NCBI RefSeq assembly: GCF_003605125.1
Contig: NZ_QPQT01000002.1
Coordinates: forward strand, 62,001-126,000
From: Shewanella algidipiscicola
GTDB taxonomy: Bacteria; Pseudomonadota; Gammaproteobacteria; Enterobacterales; Shewanellaceae
Reading direction: 5' to 3'
Length of the DNA stretch: 64,000 bases
The position numbers and the translations under genes were made by a program. Shown in pieces: positions 58,064 through 64,000 of the stretch. Position 1 is the stretch's first letter. Every line of letters begins with the position of its first letter. The notes below the pieces were generated by a model. That model had not been told where the DNA came from and searched no databases. It worked only from the letters and a program-made list of their open reading frames with translations.

Positions 58064-58159
58064 CAAGGCGCAACAGTGGGACGTTGGTTATGTGGCTCAA
58101 TTGTGCTCGATAGCACAATTGCTCCACTCCACAAAACGCCGCTGTGGGCGGCGTTAATC
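58058..58159 (+). repeat. attC-like recombination site
   Basis: About 102 bases. Outer boxes ATTTAAC (58058-58064) and GTTAATC (58153-58159); inner boxes around ACAG.GG..CG (58073-58082) and CGCCGCTGT (58137-58145) can pair. The centre is a perfect 10-bp hairpin, CAATTGTGCT (58098-58107), CGAT, AGCACAATTG (58112-58121), continued across an internal CT/CT bubble by GTGG (58092-58095) and CCAC (58124-58127). An imperfect long hairpin with such boxes is the form of attC. AACGCCGC and GCGGCGTT (58135-58155) could alternatively act as a terminator stem, though no T-tract follows. Confidence 0.65.
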
Positions 58160-58210
58160 TATACAAATATCAATCTGAAACAGACTAATTAGAACATTAG
58201 GCCTAGCAAG

Positions 58211-58499
58211 CTTTGGTTCAAAAATAATTTAGCTTTAATGCCCAGAATGACACCTGTAACGCCCAATCGAAGAGGGTTAGAACTCGGTGTAGGTGCGGCT
58301 GAGGCCTTCGATTTCAGGGATGAAATCGCAGAGCGCCCAAGGATGGGTTTACAGCGGTGCCGAGGAAGCACCTGCACGAAAGGCCTGCTGCAGGCAATTG
58401 GTTGCCATGAAGGTTAACGCTACCATCAATAAATAAAAACCAACTCAGCCAAATGCAAAATCCAAAAATGCCAACACCTTCATTCGAAGGCCAAGATAC
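58211..58499 (+). repeat. tandem repeat copy A, about 289 bp
   Basis: Shares CAAAAATAATTTAGCTTT (58219), ACTCGGTGTAGGTGCGGCTG (about 58282), CAGCGGTGCCGA.GAAGCACC, GGTTGCCATGAAGGTTAACG and GCCAACACCTTCATTCGAAG with copy B at an offset of about 289 bases. Outer arms GTGTAGGTGC / GCACCTGCAC enclose an inner perfect hairpin CGATTTCA, GGGA, TGAAATCG at 58309-58328. Confidence 0.85.
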
Positions 58500-58790
58500 T
58501 TTTGTCCAAAAATAATTTAGCTTTTGATTGTCCGAGTGACACTAGTAAGGTCAAATCGAAGAGATTAAGAACTCGGTGTAGGTGCGGCTGAGGCCTTCGA
58601 TTTCAGGGATGAAATCGCAAAGCGCCTAGGTATTGGGGTTACAGCGGTGCCGAAGAAGCACCTGCACGAAAGGCCTGCGGCAAGCAATTGGTTGCCATGA
58701 AGGTTAACGCTATCATCAATAAATAAAAACTAACTCGACTAAATGCTACAAGCCAAAAAAAGCCAACACCTTCATTCGAAGACCAACATA
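58500..58790 (+). repeat. tandem repeat copy B, with partial third copy to about 58845
   Basis: Second copy of the 289-bp unit with the same hairpin CGATTTCA, GGGA, TGAAATCG at 58598-58617. After GCCAACACCTTCATTCGAAG a third unit begins (GACCAACATATTTTTGTCTC, CAAATCGAAG) and stops about 58845. Confidence 0.85.
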
Positions 58791-58892
58791 TTTTTGTCTC
58801 AAAACCTTCTGACAAGATCAAATCGAAGATAGGGATAACTTGCTATAGCCAGTCCTAGCTCGCTATGGTGTAAGCAAAATATATTGATAAAA

Positions 58893-59126
58893 TTAAATCT
58901 GGCTTTCACAAATAATGCAAACCTGTTTGTAGCTGATTTTATGCTGTCCACCCCTGGGACAGATCTCATTGCTGATAATTTTAGGTCGAGATTTAACAGT
59001 GGATTTTGTAACCATGGGCTTAAAAAAGAGTGTTCTCAATAGTGATAAAGGACCCAATGCCAGCACAAGTACAACATAATCAAACGCTGGGTATCCTTTG
59101 TATGAGCGAATGATAAAGGTGGCCAC
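58893..59126 (-). CDS. possible small membrane protein with Cys motif
   Basis: A 77-residue frame from GTG at 59126, the only start before an upstream stop, without a clear ribosome-binding site. It has one hydrophobic segment (about 14-36, FDYVVLVLALGPLSLLRTLF) and a C-terminal tail with Cys residues (NEICPRGGQHKISYKQ and CIICES) that looks like a rubbed-out zinc ribbon. It may be a real small protein or the remnant of one. No partner gene is close. Confidence 0.35.
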   Translation of the reverse strand: MATFIIRSYKGYPAFDYVVLVLALGPLSLLRTLFFKPMVTKSTVKSRPKIISNEICPRGGQHKISYKQVCIICESQI

Positions 59127-59592
59127 GATCGAGAATGACTAAATTGATACTAATATAAGGTGCTGGTTTATAAAGTTAATTAGGTTGAATGTCAGATATA
59201 AAACAAGGATTAGAAAGTTATCTATATTAATTGTATTAATACCTAATAGCTAAATCTTGTAGGCTGTAACGAATGTTATTTGTTACAGCCTTGCTCTATA
59301 TGGGCTGTTGAGGTTGATTCTGCAAAATTGATTTGAAATTTCCATAATCAGTATCTAACTACTTAAATTTTTTAGTTAAATTTTATTTGGCCTTGCCTTG
59401 TCATCATATAAGAATGCTGGGCATTTATTTAACGCTTAACCCTGTCATTCGAATCTAATCGCCCTCCTTTTTTGTTTCAAGTCGTTAACATTCCTTACTT
59501 TCATTTTACGTGGCTTTCGTTGTACTCTGAGGTGCAGTCAATCAATAGTGGCGTAGATCACCAAGAATAACGATAAAAATGATGAGGTTTCA

Positions 59593-60966
59593 ATGGAAGG
59601 TATTACAGAATTTGTCAAAATGATCAACGGTGTGGTGTGGGGTGTGCCCATGCTGGTGATGATCTTGGGCGTGGGCATATTTCTCTCATTTGGCTTAAAG
59701 TTGATGCCGATTTTAAAGCTTGGGACGGGCTTTAAACTGCTGTGGTCTGGACGCATCCCTGACAAAGATAAAAACATGAAGGGCGAGATAAGCCCGTTTA
59801 ATGCCTTGATGACCTCGCTGTCGGCGACTATTGGTACGGGTAATATTGCCGGGGTGGCGACAGCCATCTTTATTGGCGGGCCTGGGGCGTTATTTTGGAT
59901 GTGGTGTACGGCTCTCGTGGGGATGGCCACCAAGTTTTCTGAGGCGGTATTAGCAGTTAAATATCGTGAAGTCGACGATAACGGCAACCATATTGGTGGC
60001 CCTATGTACTACATCAAAAATGGTCTTGGCATTAAGTGGGCGTGGCTAGGCACGGCGTTTGCTTTGTTTGGTTCGTTTGCCGGTTTTGGTATTGGTAATA
60101 CGGTGCAGGCTAACTCGGTCGCCGATGCGTTAAGCAGTAACTTTGGGGTGCCGAACTGGGTGACAGGGGCTATCTTAATGGTGTTGGTTGGCGCGGTATT
60201 GATGGGGGGGATTAAACGTATTGCCGATGTGGCGGGTAAGTTGGTGCCGTTAATGACGCTGTTTTATATTGCTGCCGGGCTGGCAGTGCTGGTGGTGTAT
60301 GCCGAGGAAGTGCCTGCCGCTTTTGCATTAATTATTCACAGCGCCTTTAATCCGGTGGCCGCTCAAGGTGGTTTTGCTGGCGCAGCGGTATGGGCGGCGA
60401 TCCGCTTTGGTGTGGCGCGCGGTGTGTTTTCGAATGAAGCGGGTTTAGGTAGTGCGCCCATTGCCCATGCGGCGGCGCAGACCAATAATCCGGTGGCGCA
60501 AGGCTTGGTTGCTATGCTGGGCACCTTTATCGATACCTTAGTGGTGTGTACTATCACGGGGTTGGCGATTGTGGTGTCAGGTGCGTGGACCTCAGGCGAA
60601 AATGGTGCGGCGTTGACCTCATTTGCTTTTTCTCATGCCTTGCCTATGGGCAATTATATTGTAGCGATCGCACTGTCGGTGTTTGCCTTTACCACGATTT
60701 TGGGGTGGAGCGTTTACAGTGAAAAATGCGTGCAGTATTTATTAGGTGTTCGTGCGGTTAAGCCCTTTAGGCTGATTTGGGTGTTAGTGGTGCCGCTAGG
60801 CGCGGTGAGTTCACTGGACTTTATCTGGTTACTGGCCGATACGCTTAATGCCATGATGGCGATCCCTAACCTTATCGCGCTGTCGCTGCTGAGCCCTGTA
60901 GTGTTTCGTCTCACGCGGGAATACTTTCTTAAGAAGCGTCAGCAAGAGTCCGAAGCGAAAGCCTAA
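59593..60966 (+). CDS. alanine/glycine:sodium symporter (AGCS family)
   Basis: A 457-residue inner-membrane transporter with about ten membrane segments. Sodium-coupled uptake of alanine or glycine. Family motifs: FNALMTSLSATIGTGNIAGV, AVLAVKYREVDDNGNHIGGP-MYYIKNGL, GFGIGNTVQANSVADAL, and ARGVFSNEAGLGSAPIAHAA with the typical EAGLGS. Start ATG 59593 is the first in frame. Single gene; a terminator follows. Alanine versus glycine preference cannot be read. Confidence 0.94.
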   Translation: MEGITEFVKMINGVVWGVPMLVMILGVGIFLSFGLKLMPILKLGTGFKLLWSGRIPDKDKNMKGEISPFNALMTSLSATIGTGNIAGVATAIFIGGPGALFWMWCTALVGMATKFSEAVLAVKYREVDDNGNHIGGPMYYIKNGLGIKWAWLGTAFALFGSFAGFGIGNTVQANSVADALSSNFGVPNWVTGAILMVLVGAVLMGGIKRIADVAGKLVPLMTLFYIAAGLAVLVVYAEEVPAAFALIIHSAFNPVAAQGGFAGAAVWAAIRFGVARGVFSNEAGLGSAPIAHAAAQTNNPVAQGLVAMLGTFIDTLVVCTITGLAIVVSGAWTSGENGAALTSFAFSHALPMGNYIVAIALSVFAFTTILGWSVYSEKCVQYLLGVRAVKPFRLIWVLVVPLGAVSSLDFIWLLADTLNAMMAIPNLIALSLLSPVVFRLTREYFLKKRQQESEAKA

Positions 60967-60979
60967 TTATTTGCTGAGC

Positions 60980-61004
60980 AAAAAGCGCCGAAAGGCGCTT
61001 TTTT
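60980..61004 (+). terminator. rho-independent terminator of the symporter gene
   Basis: AAAAAGCGCC at 60980-60989, loop GAAA, GGCGCTTTTT at 60994-61003, 14 bases after the stop. Confidence 0.9.
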
Positions 61005-61632
61005 GTGGGTAAAGTTTGCTGCAGAGCACCAATCTAATTGTGCTTGAGGCGTCACTTTACGCTCAATATTGATTCAGCGCACAACCAATGTTGCGTCGTA
61101 TTGTTCTCTAGTTAAGACAATCTTGGTGCCGACCAATAAAGCCAAGCAAGGACTCATTAAGTGGCCAACAGATTCGCTCACTATTAGGTTTTTATCGCAT
61201 TTGAAGCATAGGGCGGCTAATAGAACGTCATCATGCTATATCGCTGGGTTGTTAACACTTTGGCTCGATTTCTGTCTATCTACTACGGTGCAATAGGCGT
61301 TTATGCGAAAAATTAAATGGGTTAAGCCAATGGCAGATGACCTAATGTAAATTCAATATGTATCCCACCTCGCTATATTCAGCTGATGGCACCTTAGCAG
61401 ACAAAAAGATTAAAAATAACTGAAGTTAAATTATATTGTTGATTTTTATTGATTTAATTTAAGTAAAAACATAATTAAATCACATTTATTGGCTGTAAAG
61501 TGGGTTTTGCTTCTCTTTGTCTGCGCGACCGTTACATCTGTTTATCATTTATTAATTAAACCTCATCAACTTTGTTACCAAGATCACAACCGCCATCTAA
61601 ATGTTCACATTTTGGTGCCTGAACTTTATCGC

Positions 61633-61652
61633 AATGTGAGTTAACTCACATT
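61633..61652. promoter_or_regulatory. CRP binding site
   Basis: AATGTGAGTTAACTCACATT is a perfect 20-bp palindrome matching the CRP consensus TGTGA-N6-TCACA. Its centre (61642.5) would be at -41.5 if transcription begins at 61684, with TAGAGT (61672-61677) as the -10 box, the class II activation geometry. CRP controls anaerobic respiration genes in Shewanella. Confidence 0.85.
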
Positions 61653-61671
61653 AAGTGCTAAAAAGAAAAAA

Positions 61672-61706
61672 TAGAGTAAAGACTCTAGATTAGAGTAATT
61701 ACTCTA
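61672..61706. promoter_or_regulatory. two tandem 16-bp palindromes, candidate operator
   Basis: TAGAGTAAAGACTCTA (61672-61687) and TAGAGTAATTACTCTA (61691-61706), same arms TAGAGT/ACTCTA, centres 19 bases apart, lie just downstream of the CRP site over the predicted -10 box and start. The pattern suggests a dimeric repressor; the regulator is not recognised. Confidence 0.7.
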
Positions 61707-61772
61707 TCGATAATTGTTCAGGTCAACGTCAATTTTGTCGCCAACCTGAATCATTTAAACTCAGGAGGCGTT

Positions 61773-62678
61773 ATGGACATACCTGTCTGGCAATATATTG
61801 TTTCGATGAGCGGATATATTGTGTTCTTGCTTGTGTTGGTGGAAGGCATGCGCCGTACACCTCGTTTAACAGCTGCGTTTTGGCTGTTGTCACTACTTAC
61901 GGCGCCGTTATGGGCCGACAACTTAGATGGTTGGTTCCGTTGGGTGAAGACGGTGAGTGTGTTGATCCCAACAGCGATTGTGGTGGGTGGTGCACGCATC
62001 GCATATCTCTACTACGACAATCCAAACCGCGTGTTGCAATTCTTTAGGGGCGATTGGGTACTTAAGGTGTTGTACGCCGTGTTGTTTCTCAACATTGCTG
62101 AAGCGACCGCAAAAGATTTTGCAACCGCAAACTATTTCAATGCGATCTGTGGCGTGATTCTGTGTATCACGATCCCATTCCCTCGTTATAAGAATGGCCA
62201 GCGCATGTATTGGGTAATTGGTCGTGATAAGCCTAATGATCTGTTGTTCTATTCAACTGCGGCGTGGAACTTCCTATATACCACTTGGAACCTTGCTTTC
62301 GTCTTTGGCGAAAACCCAGGCTTCTTCGCAAGTTCATTCTGTATCTTAATCGCAGCTGAACTTTACCCCATCATTAAGGGAAGACCTGAGCTCTATATTA
62401 TCGCTCGAGTGTACACCTTGGCCTTCCACATCTTGGTTCGTGCCAACGCTGATATCTTCACGCCAGTGATGGATTCATCTAGCTGGGCGAATGACACCGT
62501 GTTGTGGTACTGGGGCGCGATTAACCTTGTACTGCATATCCCATTTGCCATCTGGTACTTCTATAAGAAACGCACTAGCCCCACAGGCGAGCCACCCACA
62601 GGTGACAACGAGCCGCCAATGCTGAATGACTACTACAAAGACACACCCGAAAAACAGCAAAAATTAACCACGGCTTAA
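61773..62678 (+). CDS. membrane protein, DUF5692-like family, first of pair
   Basis: A 301-residue polytopic membrane protein with eight or so segments (VSMSGYIVFLLVLVEGMRRT, TAAFWLLSLLTAPLWADNLD, VLYAVLFLNIAEATAKDFAT, DLLFYSTAAWNFLYTTWNLA). A perfect AGGAGG lies five bases before the ATG. The C-terminal tail is Pro/Thr-rich and cytoplasmic. I recall the family as DUF5692, of unknown function; not certain. The next gene is a paralogue (see there). Regulation: CRP site and tandem palindromes upstream. No transport or enzyme motif is recognised. Confidence 0.8.
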   Translation: MDIPVWQYIVSMSGYIVFLLVLVEGMRRTPRLTAAFWLLSLLTAPLWADNLDGWFRWVKTVSVLIPTAIVVGGARIAYLYYDNPNRVLQFFRGDWVLKVLYAVLFLNIAEATAKDFATANYFNAICGVILCITIPFPRYKNGQRMYWVIGRDKPNDLLFYSTAAWNFLYTTWNLAFVFGENPGFFASSFCILIAAELYPIIKGRPELYIIARVYTLAFHILVRANADIFTPVMDSSSWANDTVLWYWGAINLVLHIPFAIWYFYKKRTSPTGEPPTGDNEPPMLNDYYKDTPEKQQKLTTA

Positions 62679-62687
62679 TAACAAAGG

Positions 62688-62709
62688 GGGCACCGCTAAG
62701 GTGGTGCCC
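62688..62709 (+). terminator. intergenic hairpin between the two paralogues
   Basis: GGGCACC (62688-62694) and GGTGCCC (62703-62709) with an 8-base loop. No T-tract, so more likely an mRNA-stabilising or attenuating hairpin within the operon than a full terminator. Confidence 0.45.
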
Positions 62710-62738
62710 ATCACTTAAGCGTCACTATTGAGAGAGTA

Positions 62739-63926
62739 ATGAATATGAAACTCAGGGTGAGAAACATAATCAGCACCATGTTTGCTATGTTCCTGATGCT
62801 ATGCAGCGCAGCGACCTATGCAGACGCCCCGGTAGATTCATCACAGAATCTAGCAAAAATCCAAGGCCAAATTTGGCAAGGCACACGAGATGGTAAGCCA
62901 GGTGAGGGGAGTCTTTTTTATCGTCTCGAATTTGGTACCGATGACACCGTTGAAGTGACCAAGCAGTCTGGTGGTTTTAACCATAGTGAAATTCAACACT
63001 GGTCGTTAGCGGGTAATGAGTTGACGATTACCAGCCAAGCAGACTCGTTAATCAAAGACTTTGACGGCGCAAAAATGAGTTTTGTCGAAGATGAGACTAT
63101 TCGGTTTAGCCTTGATGGTGATGGATTTAATATTCATAAGTGGTATCAAAACCGGGCTTTCGGCCACGTACTGCTTGTTTTAATTGGCTTGATGATCCTC
63201 AACGAGATCTGCCGCCGCTTTAAATACAGTAACTACCTACTGTGGTTTATCTTACCTATCGTGTTGATCCCGCTGTGGTCTAGCTATGGTGTGACCTATT
63301 GGTTTAAGTGGGTCAAGCTCTACTCTGTGGTCGGTGCTGCAGCGCTATTTACCCTAATCCGCTTTACCAAGGTCGGAGATATGAAGTGGGCCAAATTTGG
63401 CGCAGCCGCCTTCTTAGCTATCAATATCACTGAAGCGGTCATGCAAGATTTCAGCATGGGCAACCTCGCCAACGTGCTGAATGCCATTGGTGGTGTGCTT
63501 TCTATTATTACCTTGGCCGGCTGGGCGCAAATTTATGCCGACAAATCTAAGCAACAAGATATGATTTGGCCAGCCATGACTACCTTCTGGATCATCGCCT
63601 ATGACGTGTGGAATATCGTCTTTGTTTACCTCAATTTCCCCGGCTCCGCTACCGCCCAAATGATGGTGCTCATCGCGGCAACATTACCTGCATTGTTTAT
63701 CAAAAAAGGCACTTGGTTACAGGCTCGCGCCTTCACGTTAGCGGGGTCATTCATGTACTACTTCAGCTGCCCATTTATGTACGAAAGCAACGTGGTGCCC
63801 ATGCCACGTAATGATGAACTCATGCTCGCCGCTGGCGCAGCTAGTTTTGTGATTAACAGTGCTTATGCCTATGTGTTCTTCACTGGTAAATGGAAGCGTC
63901 GTCAAGCACTCACCACGGCAAGCTAA
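62739..63926 (+). CDS. exported-N-domain membrane protein, DUF5692-like, second of pair
   Basis: A 395-residue protein: signal peptide (about 1-29, IISTMFAMFLMLCSAATYAD), a periplasmic lipocalin-like or beta-rich domain at about 38-135 (AKIQGQIWQGTRDGKPGEGS, LEFGTDDTVEVTKQSGGFNH, WSLAGNELTITSQADSLIKD), then about eight membrane segments homologous to the preceding gene: YWFKWVKLYSVVGAAALFTL, LAINITEAVMQDFSMGN, TTFWIIAYDVWNIVFVYLNF, ARAFTLAGSFMYYFSCPFMY. The counterparts in gene one are WFRWVKTVSVLIPTAI, LFLNIAEATAKDFATAN, TAAWNFLYTTWNLAFVF and ARVYTLAFHILVRANADIF. A duplicated gene in which one copy gained a periplasmic domain. Role unknown. Confidence 0.78.
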   Translation: MNMKLRVRNIISTMFAMFLMLCSAATYADAPVDSSQNLAKIQGQIWQGTRDGKPGEGSLFYRLEFGTDDTVEVTKQSGGFNHSEIQHWSLAGNELTITSQADSLIKDFDGAKMSFVEDETIRFSLDGDGFNIHKWYQNRAFGHVLLVLIGLMILNEICRRFKYSNYLLWFILPIVLIPLWSSYGVTYWFKWVKLYSVVGAAALFTLIRFTKVGDMKWAKFGAAAFLAINITEAVMQDFSMGNLANVLNAIGGVLSIITLAGWAQIYADKSKQQDMIWPAMTTFWIIAYDVWNIVFVYLNFPGSATAQMMVLIAATLPALFIKKGTWLQARAFTLAGSFMYYFSCPFMYESNVVPMPRNDELMLAAGAASFVINSAYAYVFFTGKWKRRQALTTAS

Positions 63927-64000
63927 CCGCCGTAAATTGATAAGTTATTTTAATTGGTATTTAAAACAAATAGATAAAATTATGACGATGGAGTCAATTA

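Larger units (their letters stand above)
57391..58159 (+). mobile_element. putative solitary integron gene cassette (57392-58153)
   Basis: The unit starts at a G/TTAAAT site (57391-57397) and ends with an attC-like site whose outer box is ATTTAAC (58058-58064), the exact reverse complement of GTTAAAT. This is the relation expected between the first bases of an inserted cassette and the R'' box of its own attC. The right boundary is G/TTAATC (58153-58159). Inside are two co-oriented small genes, the second stopping inside the R'' box as cassette genes often do. No integrase, attI or further attC is in the window, so it looks like a single cassette at a non-integron GTT target. Confidence 0.68.
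58160..59592. other. 1.4 kb mostly non-coding stretch
   Basis: Contains repeat copies A, B and a partial C (58211-58845), one possible small gene on the minus strand (58893-59126), then about 460 bases of AT-rich DNA before the symporter gene, which must include its promoter. No other supported feature. Confidence 0.5.
61005..61772 (+). other. non-coding stretch with regulatory region of the DUF5692-like pair
   Basis: The first half (to about 61300) has one weak reading frame (61069-61296) without ribosome-binding site or recognisable motif, not accepted. The second half is AT-rich and contains a CRP site at 61633-61652 and two tandem palindromes at 61672-61706 before the gene at 61773. Confidence 0.5.

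Noticed and set aside
58135..58155. Plain terminator for the cassette genes
   Set aside because: The AACGCCGC/GCGGCGTT stem lacks a T-tract and is better explained as the right end of an attC-like site, though a dual role is possible.
58189..58377. Frames over the tandem repeats (also 58639-58821), minus strand
   Set aside because: They fall on hairpin repeat copies A and B and do not persist between the two copies in the same frame, so they are not genes.
58211..58845. CRISPR-like array
   Set aside because: The repeat unit is about 289 bp with only two full copies and no regular spacers, so it is not CRISPR.
61069..61296. 75-codon frame between the symporter and the DUF5692-like genes
   Set aside because: No ribosome-binding site, no motif, no compositional sign of coding; it may be a fossil but cannot be supported.

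Overview
The window looks like a chromosomal segment of a Shewanella species (Gammaproteobacteria, Alteromonadales). The evidence is the complete MSHA type IV pilus locus running from mshH to mshQ directly before mreBCD-maf-rng-yhdP-tldD, the priA/rpmE and argS/ftsN/hslVU neighbourhoods, and protein sequences close to but distinct from E. coli and Vibrio orthologues. No rRNA, tRNA, CRISPR array, prophage or intact insertion sequence was seen.

Layout. (1) 1-8608, all on the minus strand: deoD (cut by the window edge), a DUF3859 gene, a DUF971 gene, hslU, hslV (with a clear sigma-32 type promoter), a short ftsN-like SPOR gene, argS and priA. (2) 8813-12437, plus strand: an exported FimV-like protein, rpmE, a secreted thermonuclease-like protein and a short malic enzyme. 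(3) 12666-33671: the MSHA pilus locus, mshH-I-I2-J-K-L-M-N-E-G-F, then the pilins mshB, two tandem mshA genes, mshC-D-O-P and the large surface protein mshQ. (4) 33892-45108: mreBCD, maf, rng, yhdP, a nitrilase-family amidase and tldD. (5) 45343-50126: a TolC/HlyD/ABC-2 permease pair export operon without an ATPase gene. (6) 50261-52281: yjgA (minus) and pmbA. (7) 52451-56194: an arsenic operon arsR-acr3-gapdh-arsJ. (8) 56195-59592: a gene-poor accessory stretch with hairpin repeats on both sides of a two-gene unit that has the hallmarks of a solitary integron gene cassette (57392-58153). (9) 59593-63926: an alanine/sodium symporter and two paralogous membrane proteins of a DUF5692-like family, behind a perfect CRP site and two tandem 16-bp palindromes.

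How the parts work together. The MSHA genes build and retract a surface pilus: MshE carries a tandem c-di-GMP-binding N-terminal motif, MshL is the secretin, MshG the platform, MshI/I2/J/K/M/N the alignment complex, and MshB/A/A2/C/D/O/P/Q the fibre and tip. The ars genes cover arsenite export (Acr3) and arsenate detoxification by conversion to 1-arseno-3-phosphoglycerate and export (GAPDH plus ArsJ). TldD and PmbA (TldE), which form one protease, lie on either side of the export operon.

The most novel items are the lone integron cassette at what looks like a non-integron target, the hairpin repeat family whose stem sequence changes while its loop is kept, and the CRP/palindrome-controlled DUF5692-like pair. 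All identifications are from reading the sequence without database searches.
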